Shown here one piece after another: positions 20,388 through 31,089 of a stretch of DNA of 64,000 nt. The position numbers and the translations under genes were made by a program. The DNA comes from Nitratireductor sp. XY-223 (GTDB taxonomy: Bacteria > Pseudomonadota > Alphaproteobacteria > Rhizobiales > Rhizobiaceae), in the NCBI RefSeq assembly GCF_004959855.1, contig NZ_SPNT01000009.1:144496-208495 (forward strand), in the 5' to 3' direction. The notes below the pieces were generated by a model. The model was not told where the DNA came from. It worked only from the letters and a program-made list of their open reading frames with translations, and searched no databases. Each line of letters opens with the position of its first letter. Within the stretch, counting starts at the first letter, position 1.

Positions 20388-21293
20388 CTATCGCCCGGGG
20401 CGGCCGGTCTGCGCCTGGCTCGGCTTGTGTTCGGCGAGCGCGATGCCGCCGAGCACCAGCGCCAGCGCGACGAGGTGGTAGGCGAATAGGTCCTCGCCGA
20501 GCAGGGTCACGGCAAAGAACGTACCGAAAATCGGCACCAGGTTGATGAACAGCCCGCCCCGGTTGGCGCCGATCAGCTCGACGCCCCTTATAAAGCAGGC
20601 CTGTGAAATGATTGACGGGAAGATGGCCGCGTAGGCGAGCACCAGCCAGCCCTGCATATCCGGCAGAACAAGGCTGCCGGAGGCGGCTTCCCACAGCGTA
20701 AAGGGTATGCCGCCGATAATGGCGCCGACGGAAAGCGCCGTCATCGCGCTCAGCCAGTGCAGTTTCGGCATCCAGCGCAGCGAAACGGTATAGGCGCCGT
20801 AAAACGCGATGGACAGGATCAGCAGCGCGTCGCCGTAGCCGATATCAAGGCGCAGGATACCGATGAGGTCGCCATGGGTCGCCACCAGCGCGACGCCGAC
20901 AAGCGATATGAAGAAGCCGAAAATCTGGCCCGGGCTGACACGCTGTCCGAACAGCACGAAATTCGCGATGAATACCAGCAGCGGCATCGACGCCTGTTCG
21001 ATGGCGCCGTTGATCGCGCTCGTGTAGTTGAGCGCCAGGTAGTAGAAATTGTTGAACAGCGCGAAGCCGACAATGCCGAGCACCATCAGGAACCAGAAAT
21101 GCGCCCGGATTGTCGTCCATTCGCGGCGCAGCTGCGGCAGGGCAAAGGGCAGCAGGATCGCCAATGCGATCAGCCACCGTCCGCTGGTCAGGAGCGCCGG
21201 GCTGATATGGCCGGCCGCCAGCTTGCCGGCAATGGCGTTGCCGCCCCAGCCAAGCGTCGTAATGATCAGCAGAATGTAAGCCCTGACCGCCAT
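20388..21293 (-). CDS. EamA-family (DMT) transporter
   Basis: The 301-residue protein consists of ten predicted helices arranged as two EamA repeats (first LLIITTLGWGGNAIAGKLA, second from about GYGDALLILSIAFYGAYTV), as in drug/metabolite exporters such as RhaT- or YdcZ-like permeases. The substrate cannot be told. The frame is open to 21452, but the extra residues are not membrane-like and the start at 21293 gives a normal first helix. It is divergent from purA. Confidence 0.85.
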   Translation of the reverse strand: MAVRAYILLIITTLGWGGNAIAGKLAAGHISPALLTSGRWLIALAILLPFALPQLRREWTTIRAHFWFLMVLGIVGFALFNNFYYLALNYTSAINGAIEQASMPLLVFIANFVLFGQRVSPGQIFGFFISLVGVALVATHGDLIGILRLDIGYGDALLILSIAFYGAYTVSLRWMPKLHWLSAMTALSVGAIIGGIPFTLWEAASGSLVLPDMQGWLVLAYAAIFPSIISQACFIRGVELIGANRGGLFINLVPIFGTFFAVTLLGEDLFAYHLVALALVLGGIALAEHKPSQAQTGRPGR

Positions 21294-21517
21294 GCATGTC
21301 CCATCGGCAAAGAAGGCCGCACCATTCTGGCAAGCCGAAGCGGATGTCAACACGCAATCGGCGCCGCGTATTGATTCGGCATCGATTTCATCGCGGCAGA
21401 TGATTGTAGTTAAAGCTAAATTCAGCCGGGAGATTTTACTTGGATTCAACATGCGCTATAGATGCGCCGGTTTGAATCGGAGGCAGCGGCAGGCTGCCGG
21501 TTACGCAAGGGGAATAC

Positions 21518-22816
<1,299 letters not shown>

Positions 22817-22882
22817 GCTTAGGAAAGAAAGAGAACAAGAACGGGTCCGGGCTCGCCGGAACGAATTGTACAGAGCAGTTAT

Positions 22883-24355
22883 ATGGTGGATTTTGTAGCG
22901 GTTATTGAAAAAGCTGTTGACGGGTTGAGCGACAACACGCCGCAAATGCGTGAGAAGGTCTATGAAAAGGCCCGTGGTGCGATCCGCCGTCAACTGGACA
23001 ATATCGATCCACCGGTCAGCGATTCGGTCCGCGACAAGCAACTCGCCAGGCTTGAGGAAGCGATCCTTGAAATCGAGGACCGTCACGCCGACGCCTTTCC
23101 CGACATCGACGAGGACGCCTTCGCCGACATTCTTTCCGACGGCCAGATCGACGAGGACGATATCGGCGAGGAAGAAGCCGTTGCCGCGCCGAGACCGAAA
23201 CGGCGTGCTCCCGCGCGTGCCGAACCGGCCCGCGGGCCGGAGATGGACGACGAGGAAGATGACGAGGACGACGATGAGTACGGCGTCGGCATAGACGATT
23301 CCATACAGCCAGAAGCCCGCAGGATGGGCGACAGCCCGGTGGCGGACTACCTGCAGCCGCGCCGGCGCAGTTCCCTTGGTCCGGTCCTTGTCGGGCTGGT
23401 CGCGTTCGTCGTTTTTGCCGCAATCGGCTTCGGCATCTGGGTGTTCAGCGACAGCATCACATCCCTGGTCGGCGGGTCGCCATCGACGGTGCAGACATCC
23501 GGTCAGGCGGGCACCTCCGGTCAGGATCAGACGAATGCCGCTCAGGGCGCATCCGCCAGGCCGACGCAGGGCGCCACGGACGGTCCGCAGAAATTCACGC
23601 AGCGCCTGATGCCGGACGGCTCGGAGGTCGACGAAGGACCGGCGGCCAATTCGAACCTTGCAAGCGACGCCGAGGGCAAATCCGTTGCGGCGCTCGATCT
23701 GTCGCAGCCCGACGCCGGGGCGCGTGCAGAGCCGGCGCCCGCCGAAACCGCAGCGCAGCAGCAGAATTCCGAGACCCTCGCCACGCCGCCGCGTGTCGGC
23801 CAGAAGATGTTCCTATACGAGGAACGCCTGGGCCAGCAGGCTCCGACGGCGGTGCAGGGCAATGTGGTGTGGAGTATCGTGCGCGAGTCGCCCGGCGACA
23901 ACCTGCCTCCGGAGCCGGCGATCGAAGCCCAGATCACCGTTCCCGACAAGGGCCTGAGCGCGATCATGACGATCAAGCGCAATGCCGACCAGTCGCTGCC
24001 GGCAAGCCACCTCATCGAAATTGTCTTTGCGCTGACGGAGGGCTTCGACGGCAACGGGATCGGCGCCATCCAGAACTTTGCCCTGAAGCAGACCGAGCAG
24101 GACACCGGCGATTCCCTGATCGCGGTGCCGGCAAAGATCACCGACAGCTTTTTCATGATCGCGCTGAACGACTATGTCGAGGCCGTGCAGTTGAACCTGA
24201 AGCTGCTGCGCGAGCGGAACTGGATCGACCTGCCGATCAGTTACGGCAATGGCCGCAGGGCGCTGCTGACGCTGGAAAAAGGCTCGACGGGAGCCGAGGT
24301 GTTCGATCAGGTGATCCGTGCCTGGGAGGCGCGCACCGCCAGCAGCACCCAGTAG
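22883..24355 (+). CDS. Single-pass membrane protein with acidic cytoplasmic domain
   Basis: The 490-residue protein starts VDFVAVIEKAVDGLSDN, a helical domain of about 90 residues with acidic patches, then a very acidic run (MDDEEDDEDDDE), one membrane helix at about 172-195 (GPVLVGLVAFVVFAAIGFGIW), a Ser/Gln-rich linker, and a C-terminal periplasmic domain from about 310 containing FLYEERLG and a well-ordered beta-rich region. It resembles the conserved hypothetical often found downstream of purA in rhizobia. Function is unknown. Confidence 0.8.
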   Translation: MVDFVAVIEKAVDGLSDNTPQMREKVYEKARGAIRRQLDNIDPPVSDSVRDKQLARLEEAILEIEDRHADAFPDIDEDAFADILSDGQIDEDDIGEEEAVAAPRPKRRAPARAEPARGPEMDDEEDDEDDDEYGVGIDDSIQPEARRMGDSPVADYLQPRRRSSLGPVLVGLVAFVVFAAIGFGIWVFSDSITSLVGGSPSTVQTSGQAGTSGQDQTNAAQGASARPTQGATDGPQKFTQRLMPDGSEVDEGPAANSNLASDAEGKSVAALDLSQPDAGARAEPAPAETAAQQQNSETLATPPRVGQKMFLYEERLGQQAPTAVQGNVVWSIVRESPGDNLPPEPAIEAQITVPDKGLSAIMTIKRNADQSLPASHLIEIVFALTEGFDGNGIGAIQNFALKQTEQDTGDSLIAVPAKITDSFFMIALNDYVEAVQLNLKLLRERNWIDLPISYGNGRRALLTLEKGSTGAEVFDQVIRAWEARTASSTQ

Positions 24356-24380
24356 GCGGCTGCCGGCGGGCGATCGGACC

Positions 24381-25283
24381 TTATTGTGCGACGGTCTGAA
24401 GGCTGCTGGCGCGCTCGTGGGCGGCCTTGCGAACAGCGTTCTGCACCTTCTCGAATGCCCTGACTTCGATCTGCCGGACACGTTCGCGGCTGATGTCGAA
24501 CTCACCTGACAGCTCTTCAAGCGTGAGGGGCGTTTCCGACAGGCGCCGCGCCTCGAAAATCCGCTTTTCGCGATCGTTGAGGACATTGAGTGCAGAGGCC
24601 AGCATGGCGCGCCGGTCTTCCAGCTCGTCCTGCTGGATCAGCATCGTCTCCTGGTCGTCGCTGTCGTCGACCAGCCAGTCCTGCCACTGACCGGATTCGC
24701 CCTCTGCCGCCTTGATCGGCGCGTTCAGAGACGCATCGCCCGAAAGGCGGCGGTTCATCGAGACGACCTCGTCCTCGCTGACATTGAGCTTGTTGGCGAT
24801 TTCCGCGACCTGATCCGGCCGCAGGTCGCCATCGTCAAGCGCCTGGATCTTGCCCTTCAGCTTTCGCAGGTTGAAGAACAGCCGCTTCTGGTTGGCGGTC
24901 GTGCCCATTTTCACGAGCGACCAGGACCGCAGGATATATTCCTGTATCGATGCCTTGATCCACCACATCGCGTAGGTGGCCAGCCGGAAGCCGCGCTCCG
25001 GGTCGAACTTCTTGACGGCCTGCATCAGGCCGACATTGCCCTCGGAGATGACTTCGCCGATGGGAAGCCCGTAGCCGCGATAACCCATGGCGATTTTCGC
25101 CACGAGACGCAGGTGACTGGTGACCAGCTTGTGGGCCGCTTCGGTGTCGTGATGTTCGTGATACCGCTTCGCCAGCATGTATTCCTGCTGCGGCTCGAGC
25201 ATCGGAAATCGACGTATTTCTTCGAGATAACGGTTGAGACCGCCTTCACCAGCGGTCACCGTCGGTAAGGTGTTTCGGGCCAT
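24381..25283 (-). CDS. rpoH: RNA polymerase heat-shock sigma factor RpoH
   Basis: This 300-residue sigma-70 family protein has region 2 (EVISEGNVGLMQAVKKFD, ATYAMWWIKASIQEYILRSW), the RpoH box QKRLFFNLRKLKGKIQ and a region 4 helix-turn-helix (EELSGEFDISRERVRQIEVR). It directs transcription of chaperone and protease genes on heat stress and is a known FtsH substrate; ftsH is also in this window. The ATG at 25283 is preceded by GAGGGG; the longer open frame upstream lacks family sequence. The 212-bp upstream gap holds its promoter. Confidence 0.95.
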   Translation of the reverse strand: MARNTLPTVTAGEGGLNRYLEEIRRFPMLEPQQEYMLAKRYHEHHDTEAAHKLVTSHLRLVAKIAMGYRGYGLPIGEVISEGNVGLMQAVKKFDPERGFRLATYAMWWIKASIQEYILRSWSLVKMGTTANQKRLFFNLRKLKGKIQALDDGDLRPDQVAEIANKLNVSEDEVVSMNRRLSGDASLNAPIKAAEGESGQWQDWLVDDSDDQETMLIQQDELEDRRAMLASALNVLNDREKRIFEARRLSETPLTLEELSGEFDISRERVRQIEVRAFEKVQNAVRKAAHERASSLQTVAQ

Positions 25284-25495
25284 TACAGCACCCCTCTTTC
25301 GCTTTTCGGCTCCCTCTTGGAGGCAAGCCCACCATGCCCCTTGTTGTTCAGGCACATTTGCTTTTGAGATAGTTACGAATGACGACGAGATCAAGTCATT
25401 CGGCCGTATATCGACTTATGCCTTTGATTCTAGCGACTATTCGGTCAAATTTTTGCGCCCGGACTGCGACAATTCGGCGCAGCCGGCGAGTTTTC

Positions 25496-26524
25496 CTAAA
25501 TCATTGATAATGCTTCAATAACCGATGCCATATCCGCAGGAACGGGTGCCTCGAAACGCAGGGTCCGATTGTCACGCGGATGGGCGAACTGCAGCAGGTA
25601 GGCGTGCAAACCCTGTCGGTCGAGCCTGCCGACCGCCGCGGCGGCCGGTTCGGGCAGTTTGTTGACCTTGGTGCGAAAGGCGCCGCCATATTCCGGATCG
25701 CCGATCAGCGGATGGCCGATATGCTGCATATGCGCGCGGATCTGATGGGTGCGACCGGTCTCCAGCCTGCATTCGACCAGCGACGCGACCGCATCGGCGC
25801 CGCCCGCTTCGCCATAGCGATCGCGCACCTCGTAGTGGGTGATCGCATGGCGACTGTCCGGTCTTTCCGTGCGGTGCACGGACCGTTTCGTGCGGTCGGC
25901 GCCGGATCGCCCGAGCGGTGCGTCGATCGTTCCCCTGAGCTGTTCCGGGCGGCCCCAGACCAGCGCCAGATAGGCCCGATTGAGCGGCCCCGAGCGACCA
26001 TGGTCGGCGAATTGTTCAGCAAGCCGGTTGTGGGCGAAATCGTTCTTCGCAACGACCATGACGCCGCTCGTGTTCTTGTCGAGGCGGTGCACGATTCCCG
26101 GACGCTTCACACCGCCGATGCCGGACAGCGACCCGCCGCAGTGGTGCAGCAGGGCATTGACCAGGGTCCCCGAACGGTTTCCGGCGCCGGGATGGACGAC
26201 CAGGCCGGCCGGTTTGGCGATAACGATGATGTCGTCGTCCTCGAACACGATCTCGAGCGGAATGTCCTCAGGCAGTGGGACGGCGGCTTCCGGCTCCGGC
26301 ACGGTCAGTTCTATCGTGTCGCCGGGGGCCACCTTGTGGCGGACTTCGCGGACCGCTGTGCCGTTGACCGTCACCGAACCTTCCTTGATCAGCGCCTGGA
26401 TGCGGTTTCGCGAAAACGTCCCGTCAAGGGCGGCGGCCAGCCATGAATCGAGCCTGCCGGTGGCCGATTCATCGGCTGTCAGCACTTTCCTCTCGCCCGG
26501 TGCTTGGGTAAAGGGTTCAGTCAT
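25496..26524 (-). CDS. rluD: 23S rRNA pseudouridine synthase, RluD family
   Basis: RluD-type enzymes make pseudouridines in helix 69 of 23S rRNA. The protein has an N-terminal S4-like RNA-binding domain (RNRIQALIKEGSVTVNG at about 40-56) and the catalytic motif GIVHRLDKNTSGVMVVAKN with the active Asp. RTHQIRAHMQHIGHPLIGD is the conserved C-terminal part of the fold. The start at 26524 (MTEPFTQ) is preferred to an upstream in-frame start. It is divergent from the membrane protein at 26557. Confidence 0.92.
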   Translation of the reverse strand: MTEPFTQAPGERKVLTADESATGRLDSWLAAALDGTFSRNRIQALIKEGSVTVNGTAVREVRHKVAPGDTIELTVPEPEAAVPLPEDIPLEIVFEDDDIIVIAKPAGLVVHPGAGNRSGTLVNALLHHCGGSLSGIGGVKRPGIVHRLDKNTSGVMVVAKNDFAHNRLAEQFADHGRSGPLNRAYLALVWGRPEQLRGTIDAPLGRSGADRTKRSVHRTERPDSRHAITHYEVRDRYGEAGGADAVASLVECRLETGRTHQIRAHMQHIGHPLIGDPEYGGAFRTKVNKLPEPAAAAVGRLDRQGLHAYLLQFAHPRDNRTLRFEAPVPADMASVIEALSMI

Positions 26525-26556
26525 AAAACTGCAATCCGCGCAAAACAGGGGCCGCA

Positions 26557-26937
26557 ATGACCAAGGTGGAACTGGAGCAGGAAGACGAAAAACCGCTCGA
26601 TCCGGAAATGGAACGCGTGCGGCAGAAGATGGTCCGGCTCCTTGTCGTTTCCATCGGCATCATGATTCTCGGTGTTATGGCCGTCCTCGCCGGCGTTGTC
26701 TACAAGGTGATGACACCCGATGCGGAGCCGCAAATCGTTGCGGGTGAAACGTTCACCGTTCCCGACGAGGCCCCGCTGCGGGTGACCGCGTCGCTGCCGG
26801 CCGGTTTCAGCGTGGACAAAGTCGCGCTCGATGGGCCGCGGATCCTTTTCTACGGCCGCAAGTCCGACGGTTCGGCGGGCGCGCTCATCCTTGACATCGC
26901 CACCGGCCGCCTGGTTGCGGATATCTCGCTGAAATGA
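26557..26937 (+). CDS. Small single-pass membrane protein
   Basis: The 126-residue protein has a charged N-terminus (about 27 residues), one membrane helix at about 28-50 (LLVVSIGIMILGVMAVLAGVVY) and a short beta-rich outer domain. Its TGA overlaps the ATG of the RNA methyltransferase gene (ATGA), so the two are translationally coupled. I recognise this as a conserved rhizobial hypothetical upstream of a SpoU methyltransferase, with no known function. Confidence 0.8.
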   Translation: MTKVELEQEDEKPLDPEMERVRQKMVRLLVVSIGIMILGVMAVLAGVVYKVMTPDAEPQIVAGETFTVPDEAPLRVTASLPAGFSVDKVALDGPRILFYGRKSDGSAGALILDIATGRLVADISLK

Positions 26938-27761
26938 CCCAGGAGCGCGACCGTTTCGCCCGCATAACCGATGCCGAGGATGAACGGATCGCGGAATTCA
27001 GGAACATCCGGGAGCGCGACCTGGTCGGTCGATCCGGCCGCTTCATTGCCGAGGGGACGGTCGTTCTGCGCATGCTGGCGCAGTCGCAGCGGTTCAGCGC
27101 CGAAAAGATCCTGGTTCTCGACAGCCGGGTCGGCGGGATTGAGGACACCCTCCAGACGTTCGATGCCGATACGCCCATCATGGTGTGCACACGGCCGGTC
27201 ATCGACGCCATTGCCGGATTTCCGATGCATCGCGGGGTGCTTGCCATTGGCCGGGCCGAGCCCGCAGCGGGCGTCGAACAGGCGCTCGCCGGTTTGAAGC
27301 GGGATGCGCTGGTGCTGGCCTGCAACGGCATTTCCAACCACGACAATATGGGCAGCCTGTTTCGCAATGCGGCCGCGTTCGGTGTCGACCTCGTTTGTCT
27401 CGACGCCCGGTGCTGCGATCCGCTCTACCGCAAATCCATTCGTGTCTCGGTCGGCGCCGCACTGACTGTCCCCTATGCGCGGGGCGGAGCCATCGCGGAC
27501 ATCCTCGACGCGCTCGACGGGGCTGAATTCGGGCTTTTGGCGCTCTCGCCGGACGGTGAGCGCGCGATCGGTGACGTCGACGCCGCCAGGCGCACCGCGC
27601 TAGTGGTCGGAACGGAAGGTGAGGGGCTACCGAAAGCGCTTCTCGACAGATTCGACACCGCGCGGATACCACAGGCGCCGGGTCTCGACAGTCTTAACGT
27701 CGCCACGGCGGCGGGGATCGCGCTGTTTTCGATTGCCACCGCACAGGGGCGCATTCGATAG
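26934..27761 (+). CDS. SpoU/TrmH-family RNA 2'-O-methyltransferase
   Basis: The three SpoU motifs are present: NHDNMGSLFRNAAAFG (motif 1, about 143-158), ALVVGTEGEGLP (motif 2, about 222) and IPQAPGLDSLNVATAAGIAL (motif 3, about 245), which form the knotted SAM-binding site. The N-terminal part resembles the small substrate-binding domain of RlmB/TsnR-like enzymes. The RNA target (tRNA or rRNA) is not determined by the sequence. Length is 275 residues. Confidence 0.9.
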   Translation: MTQERDRFARITDAEDERIAEFRNIRERDLVGRSGRFIAEGTVVLRMLAQSQRFSAEKILVLDSRVGGIEDTLQTFDADTPIMVCTRPVIDAIAGFPMHRGVLAIGRAEPAAGVEQALAGLKRDALVLACNGISNHDNMGSLFRNAAAFGVDLVCLDARCCDPLYRKSIRVSVGAALTVPYARGGAIADILDALDGAEFGLLALSPDGERAIGDVDAARRTALVVGTEGEGLPKALLDRFDTARIPQAPGLDSLNVATAAGIALFSIATAQGRIR

Positions 27762-27784
27762 AAAACAGGCCCGTCGCGGCGCGG

Positions 27785-30049
27785 CTAGTTTTCCAGTTCC
27801 GATTTTGCGCGGCTGGCCAGGCTGACCCGGCCTGACGGCTTGCGGGCGGTGGCGTCGGAAATGATCCTGTGTATCGGCGACGCGTCGCCTTCCCGCTGCC
27901 CGGAAAGGCCGACGACAGCAGCGGCGATGGCGGCGATCTCCTCCCGCACTCCAGAATCGGCACTCGGATCGGACGCTTCCTTGATCTTGTCGATCAGTTG
28001 GGAGTGGCGCTGGCGCAGGCTTTCAACGCGGCCATTGACGGTGCCGTTGAGTTCGAGCCCTTCACCGTTTTTGGGATGCGGCCCCTCGACAGGCACTGCG
28101 GCCCCGTTTCCGCCGGCCTCGGTGCCCTTGTGTAATCGTTTGATTTCCTTGCGCATTTTTTCCAGCTGTTCTTTGAATTGCCGCGAGGTTGCGTGGCTCT
28201 CCTTGAGTTCGGTTTTCAGCAGATTGATCTGGTCCACAAGATCCCGGTTGCGTTTTTCGACGTCGTCGCGCGCCCTGTCCTGTTCCTTGCGCTCCGAGAC
28301 GACCAGTTCCAGCTGGCTTTGGCGCCGGGATACATCGCCGAGCGCTTCCTCGAGCTCCTTGCCGCGGGAGGCGAGCTCCAGTTCCTTGTCCTTCAGGGCC
28401 GAGGCGATGCGGGCGGACTGCTGCTGCTCGTGATCGAGCTGCCGCTCCAGGTCGCCGGACAGCGCCGTCACCGATTTGAATTCCTTTTGAAGATCGCGCG
28501 CATCCGATTTCAGCTCGCTGATCTTCTCGCGCGCCTGCCGTTCCAGGGTCTTGCTCTTTTCCAGGGCGGTTTTGGTGTTTTCGACGCGCCCTTCCAGCGC
28601 ATCGATGTGCCGCTGCGCCTTGCGCAGTTCCTGGACGCTGATGCGGTTCGCTTCGCTGGCCTCGCGCAGCTGCTGCACCTGCTGCTCGATGTGCTCGTTC
28701 GCCTCCGCCACCTGCCGGGTTCTGTCCTTCAGCAGCGACTGAGCCGTGGAAAGCTCGATACGCGTTTCCTTGTGGTCATCCTTCTCCGCATGCAGGTCGC
28801 TGTGCAGGGAATCGGATTTTTCGTTGGCGCCGGCCAGGTCGGCCGCCAGGCGCGACTGCTCCTTGTTGAGCGCGTCGATCTGCTTGCCGAAATCGCGTGC
28901 CTGTTCCTTCATGGCGTCAGCGGCCCGAACCAGCTGGGAGTCGCGGTCCGCCACCTCCGACTGGGAAGCCGCGAGTTCGATGCGGGTTGCCTCGTGGTCC
29001 TTTTGCAGGGACTCCGACCTTTCATTGGCGCCGGCTAGGTCGGCCGCCAGGCGGGACTGCTCCTTGTTGAGCGCGTCGATCTGCTTGCCGAAGTCGCGTG
29101 CCTGCTCCCTCATGGCATCATCGGCCTGGACAAGCTGGGAGTCGCGGTCCGCCACAACAGACTGTGAAGCCGCGAGTTCGATGCGGGTCGCCTCGTGCTC
29201 CTGCTGTTCGTGCTGCAGGACCTTCTCCTGCTCGTTGGCCGCGTCGGCGGCAACGGTAAGCTGACCCTCCAACGTGCGGATTTCGGCGTCGAGCTGCTGC
29301 TTCTGCAGTTCAAGCAGTTCGAACGTCTCCTGCAGTTGTGCCTCGCGGTCGGAGAGCGAGGTCTGCACCGCGGCGAGATCTATGCGGGCCTGGTTGTGGC
29401 TTTCCTGCTCCTGCTGCAGTTTCTGTTCAAGCGTCTGGGCGGCATCGGCTATGGCCTGGATGTCGTTCAGCAACTGATCGCGCTCAATACTGACCTGATC
29501 AATCTGCGAGCGCAGGTTCACCGTTTCGGTGTGGCTGGCCGCCAGGTCGATGCGCATGCTCTCCACTTCCGTTGAAATGGTGATCAGATCATTGTGCAGG
29601 CGCGCAATCTCCGAATTGTCCATTTTCTTGATGCGCTCGAACTCGCGCACCGTCCCGGACAGCGTGTCGATGAGCTGCTCTTTCTTGCGCGCATCAGATC
29701 GCATCTCGCCGGCATCGTGGAGAAGGTCCTCGATCCGCTGATCGGCCAGTTGTTTGTCGCCGGCCAGCGCCGCGAGGTCGCTTTGCAGCTTGTCGGAACG
29801 CACATTGTTCAGGGCGACCTCGTCCTGCGCGGATCGCAACTGGGTTGAAAGCTTGGCGGATTCGCTTGCGAAACCGGCCCGCATCTGGTCGGCCTTGCCC
29901 TTTATTTCGGCAAGGCTCAAGGGCACGGTGGCCTCGATCCGCTTTTCGGTGAGCTTGACGACCCTTCCATAGATTGTCGGCGTTATCAGCATTGCCAATA
30001 TCGCCGCCGCAAGGAACCCCAATGCGAATATGAGAAGAAACTCAATCAC
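27785..30049 (-). CDS. Membrane-anchored long coiled-coil protein
   Basis: The 754-residue protein has one N-terminal membrane helix (LLIFALGFLAAAILAMLI) and the juxtamembrane segment RRVVKLTEKRIEATVPLSLAEI-like, a hallmark of a rhizobial family of unknown function. Residues from about 60 to 640 are almost entirely heptad coiled coil rich in Gln, Glu and Ala. Within it are two near-identical copies of a 67-residue unit (see the repeat entry). The C-terminus (about 650-754) is shorter and less regular. It converges on the RNA methyltransferase gene. Confidence 0.8.
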   Translation of the reverse strand: MIEFLLIFALGFLAAAILAMLITPTIYGRVVKLTEKRIEATVPLSLAEIKGKADQMRAGFASESAKLSTQLRSAQDEVALNNVRSDKLQSDLAALAGDKQLADQRIEDLLHDAGEMRSDARKKEQLIDTLSGTVREFERIKKMDNSEIARLHNDLITISTEVESMRIDLAASHTETVNLRSQIDQVSIERDQLLNDIQAIADAAQTLEQKLQQEQESHNQARIDLAAVQTSLSDREAQLQETFELLELQKQQLDAEIRTLEGQLTVAADAANEQEKVLQHEQQEHEATRIELAASQSVVADRDSQLVQADDAMREQARDFGKQIDALNKEQSRLAADLAGANERSESLQKDHEATRIELAASQSEVADRDSQLVRAADAMKEQARDFGKQIDALNKEQSRLAADLAGANEKSDSLHSDLHAEKDDHKETRIELSTAQSLLKDRTRQVAEANEHIEQQVQQLREASEANRISVQELRKAQRHIDALEGRVENTKTALEKSKTLERQAREKISELKSDARDLQKEFKSVTALSGDLERQLDHEQQQSARIASALKDKELELASRGKELEEALGDVSRRQSQLELVVSERKEQDRARDDVEKRNRDLVDQINLLKTELKESHATSRQFKEQLEKMRKEIKRLHKGTEAGGNGAAVPVEGPHPKNGEGLELNGTVNGRVESLRQRHSQLIDKIKEASDPSADSGVREEIAAIAAAVVGLSGQREGDASPIHRIISDATARKPSGRVSLASRAKSELEN
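28800..29205 (-). repeat. Two direct 201-bp copies inside the coiled-coil gene
   Basis: The sequence GGCCGCCAGG and surroundings recur with a 201-bp period (28841 and 29042). Each copy encodes about 67 residues containing ARDFGKQIDALNKEQSRLAA. The copies are almost identical, which points to a recent in-frame duplication. Confidence 0.85.
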
Positions 30050-30088
30050 CCGATACGTCCACGGATTTCGTTATCCCTACCACTAGCA

Positions 30089-30179
30089 GGTAATACCGAT
30101 GGGTCTGAATTTCGACCCCCGCGAAATCAGGCGGCCTGCGCCGTGTCGCGGGACAAAGATCCGTACCTTCGGTATTACC
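30089..30179. other. Three-tier nested inverted repeat (long imperfect hairpin)
   Basis: GGTAATACC (30089-30097) pairs with GGTATTACC (30171-30179); inside it CCCGCGA (30118-30124) pairs with TCGCGGG (30146-30152); inside that GGCG (30130-30133) pairs with CGCC (30139-30142). The 264-bp gap (30050-30313) holds no gene. On the minus strand it lies in the leader of the coiled-coil gene. Confidence 0.6.
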
Positions 30180-30313
30180 CCCTAAATTTCACTGAGCATG
30201 GTAGCAGAAAAGGGTAAAGATTGCGCGACGCAAGGCACAACCCCGGCCGAATCCGTCGGGGTGTGCCATATCTACAATTGTCCGGAATATGACGCGGTCA
30301 GGAATCTGCGCGC

Positions 30314-30913
30314 CTAAAACGGATTCCAGGTGGGACGGGGCGTCAGCTTGAGATAGCCGATATTGATGCCGATCCGGGCGCCGATGCCGGTGCGGATCGG
30401 GACGATGACCACATGGCCGCCCTGGAGCACGGTCATGCCGACCCCGGCCACCGCATAGGCCTGTCCGCTGACACCGGCGAAGCGGCCGTAGATGTCCTCG
30501 ATGCTCTGCAACTCGTAGACCAGCATCATCACGCGGCTGCCCTGGCCGCCATAGTCGAACCCGAGGGACGGCCCCTGCCAGAAGACCGGGTGCTCGCCGG
30601 CGTTCTTGGTATAGAGCTGGCCTTCGCCATAGGTCAGGCCGCCGACGATTGCGCCGGAGCCTTCTTCGCCGAGAACATAGCCGTTCGGCAGGCCGTATTG
30701 CTCGAACGAACGCTCCACGACCCGTGCCAGGCCATCGGTCGCCTGGCCGAAATAATTGTGTCCCTCGTCGACGATTTCCTGCATCGTATAGGGCTCGGAA
30801 CCGACCGGCTGGGCGTGCTGCGCAAGGGCTGGCGAATGTGCAGCCGCGAACACCAGGGCGGCCGCCGCAAGCTGACTGACGACGACGGCAATTGCACCAA
30901 ATGTGCGCTTCAT
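30314..30913 (-). CDS. eipA: Envelope integrity protein EipA (DUF1134)
   Basis: The 199-residue protein has a signal peptide (ending ALAQ) and the DUF1134 core: YVLGEEGSGAIVGGLTYGEG, GPSLGFDYGGQGSRVMMLVY and GIGARIGINIGYLKLT. EipA is a small periplasmic beta-barrel-like protein needed for cell-envelope stress resistance in Brucella and is reported there to be under CtrA control. The start at 30913 has GGAG nearby; a 12-residue longer frame was rejected. It is divergent from chpT and both share an upstream region with a near-consensus CtrA box. Confidence 0.85.
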   Translation of the reverse strand: MKRTFGAIAVVVSQLAAAALVFAAAHSPALAQHAQPVGSEPYTMQEIVDEGHNYFGQATDGLARVVERSFEQYGLPNGYVLGEEGSGAIVGGLTYGEGQLYTKNAGEHPVFWQGPSLGFDYGGQGSRVMMLVYELQSIEDIYGRFAGVSGQAYAVAGVGMTVLQGGHVVIVPIRTGIGARIGINIGYLKLTPRPTWNPF

Positions 30914-30977
30914 CCTATATCTCCATTCCGGTATTAACTCGGCGCTCATATTGCGTGCGTATCATCGCGTGAGGACG

Positions 30978-30992
30978 TTAACAGTCGGTTTA
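30978..30992. promoter_or_regulatory. Near-consensus CtrA box between eipA and chpT
   Basis: TTAA, seven bases (CAGTCGG), TTTA matches seven of eight CtrA positions and lies between two divergent starts (30913 and 31090). Confidence 0.4.
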
Positions 30993-31089
30993 CCAACTGT
31001 GGTGTCTTTGTGGCGTTTCGTGCATATAGGGAGCCACGACTGACAGAGTGCAGGCATGTGGCCGGGGCTGGCCATAGAAGGAGCAGAAT

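Noticed and set aside
28178..29038. 286-codon + strand open frame
   Set aside because: It is the antisense of the repetitive coiled-coil gene; its hydrophobic sequence is the complement of Glu/Lys-rich codons.
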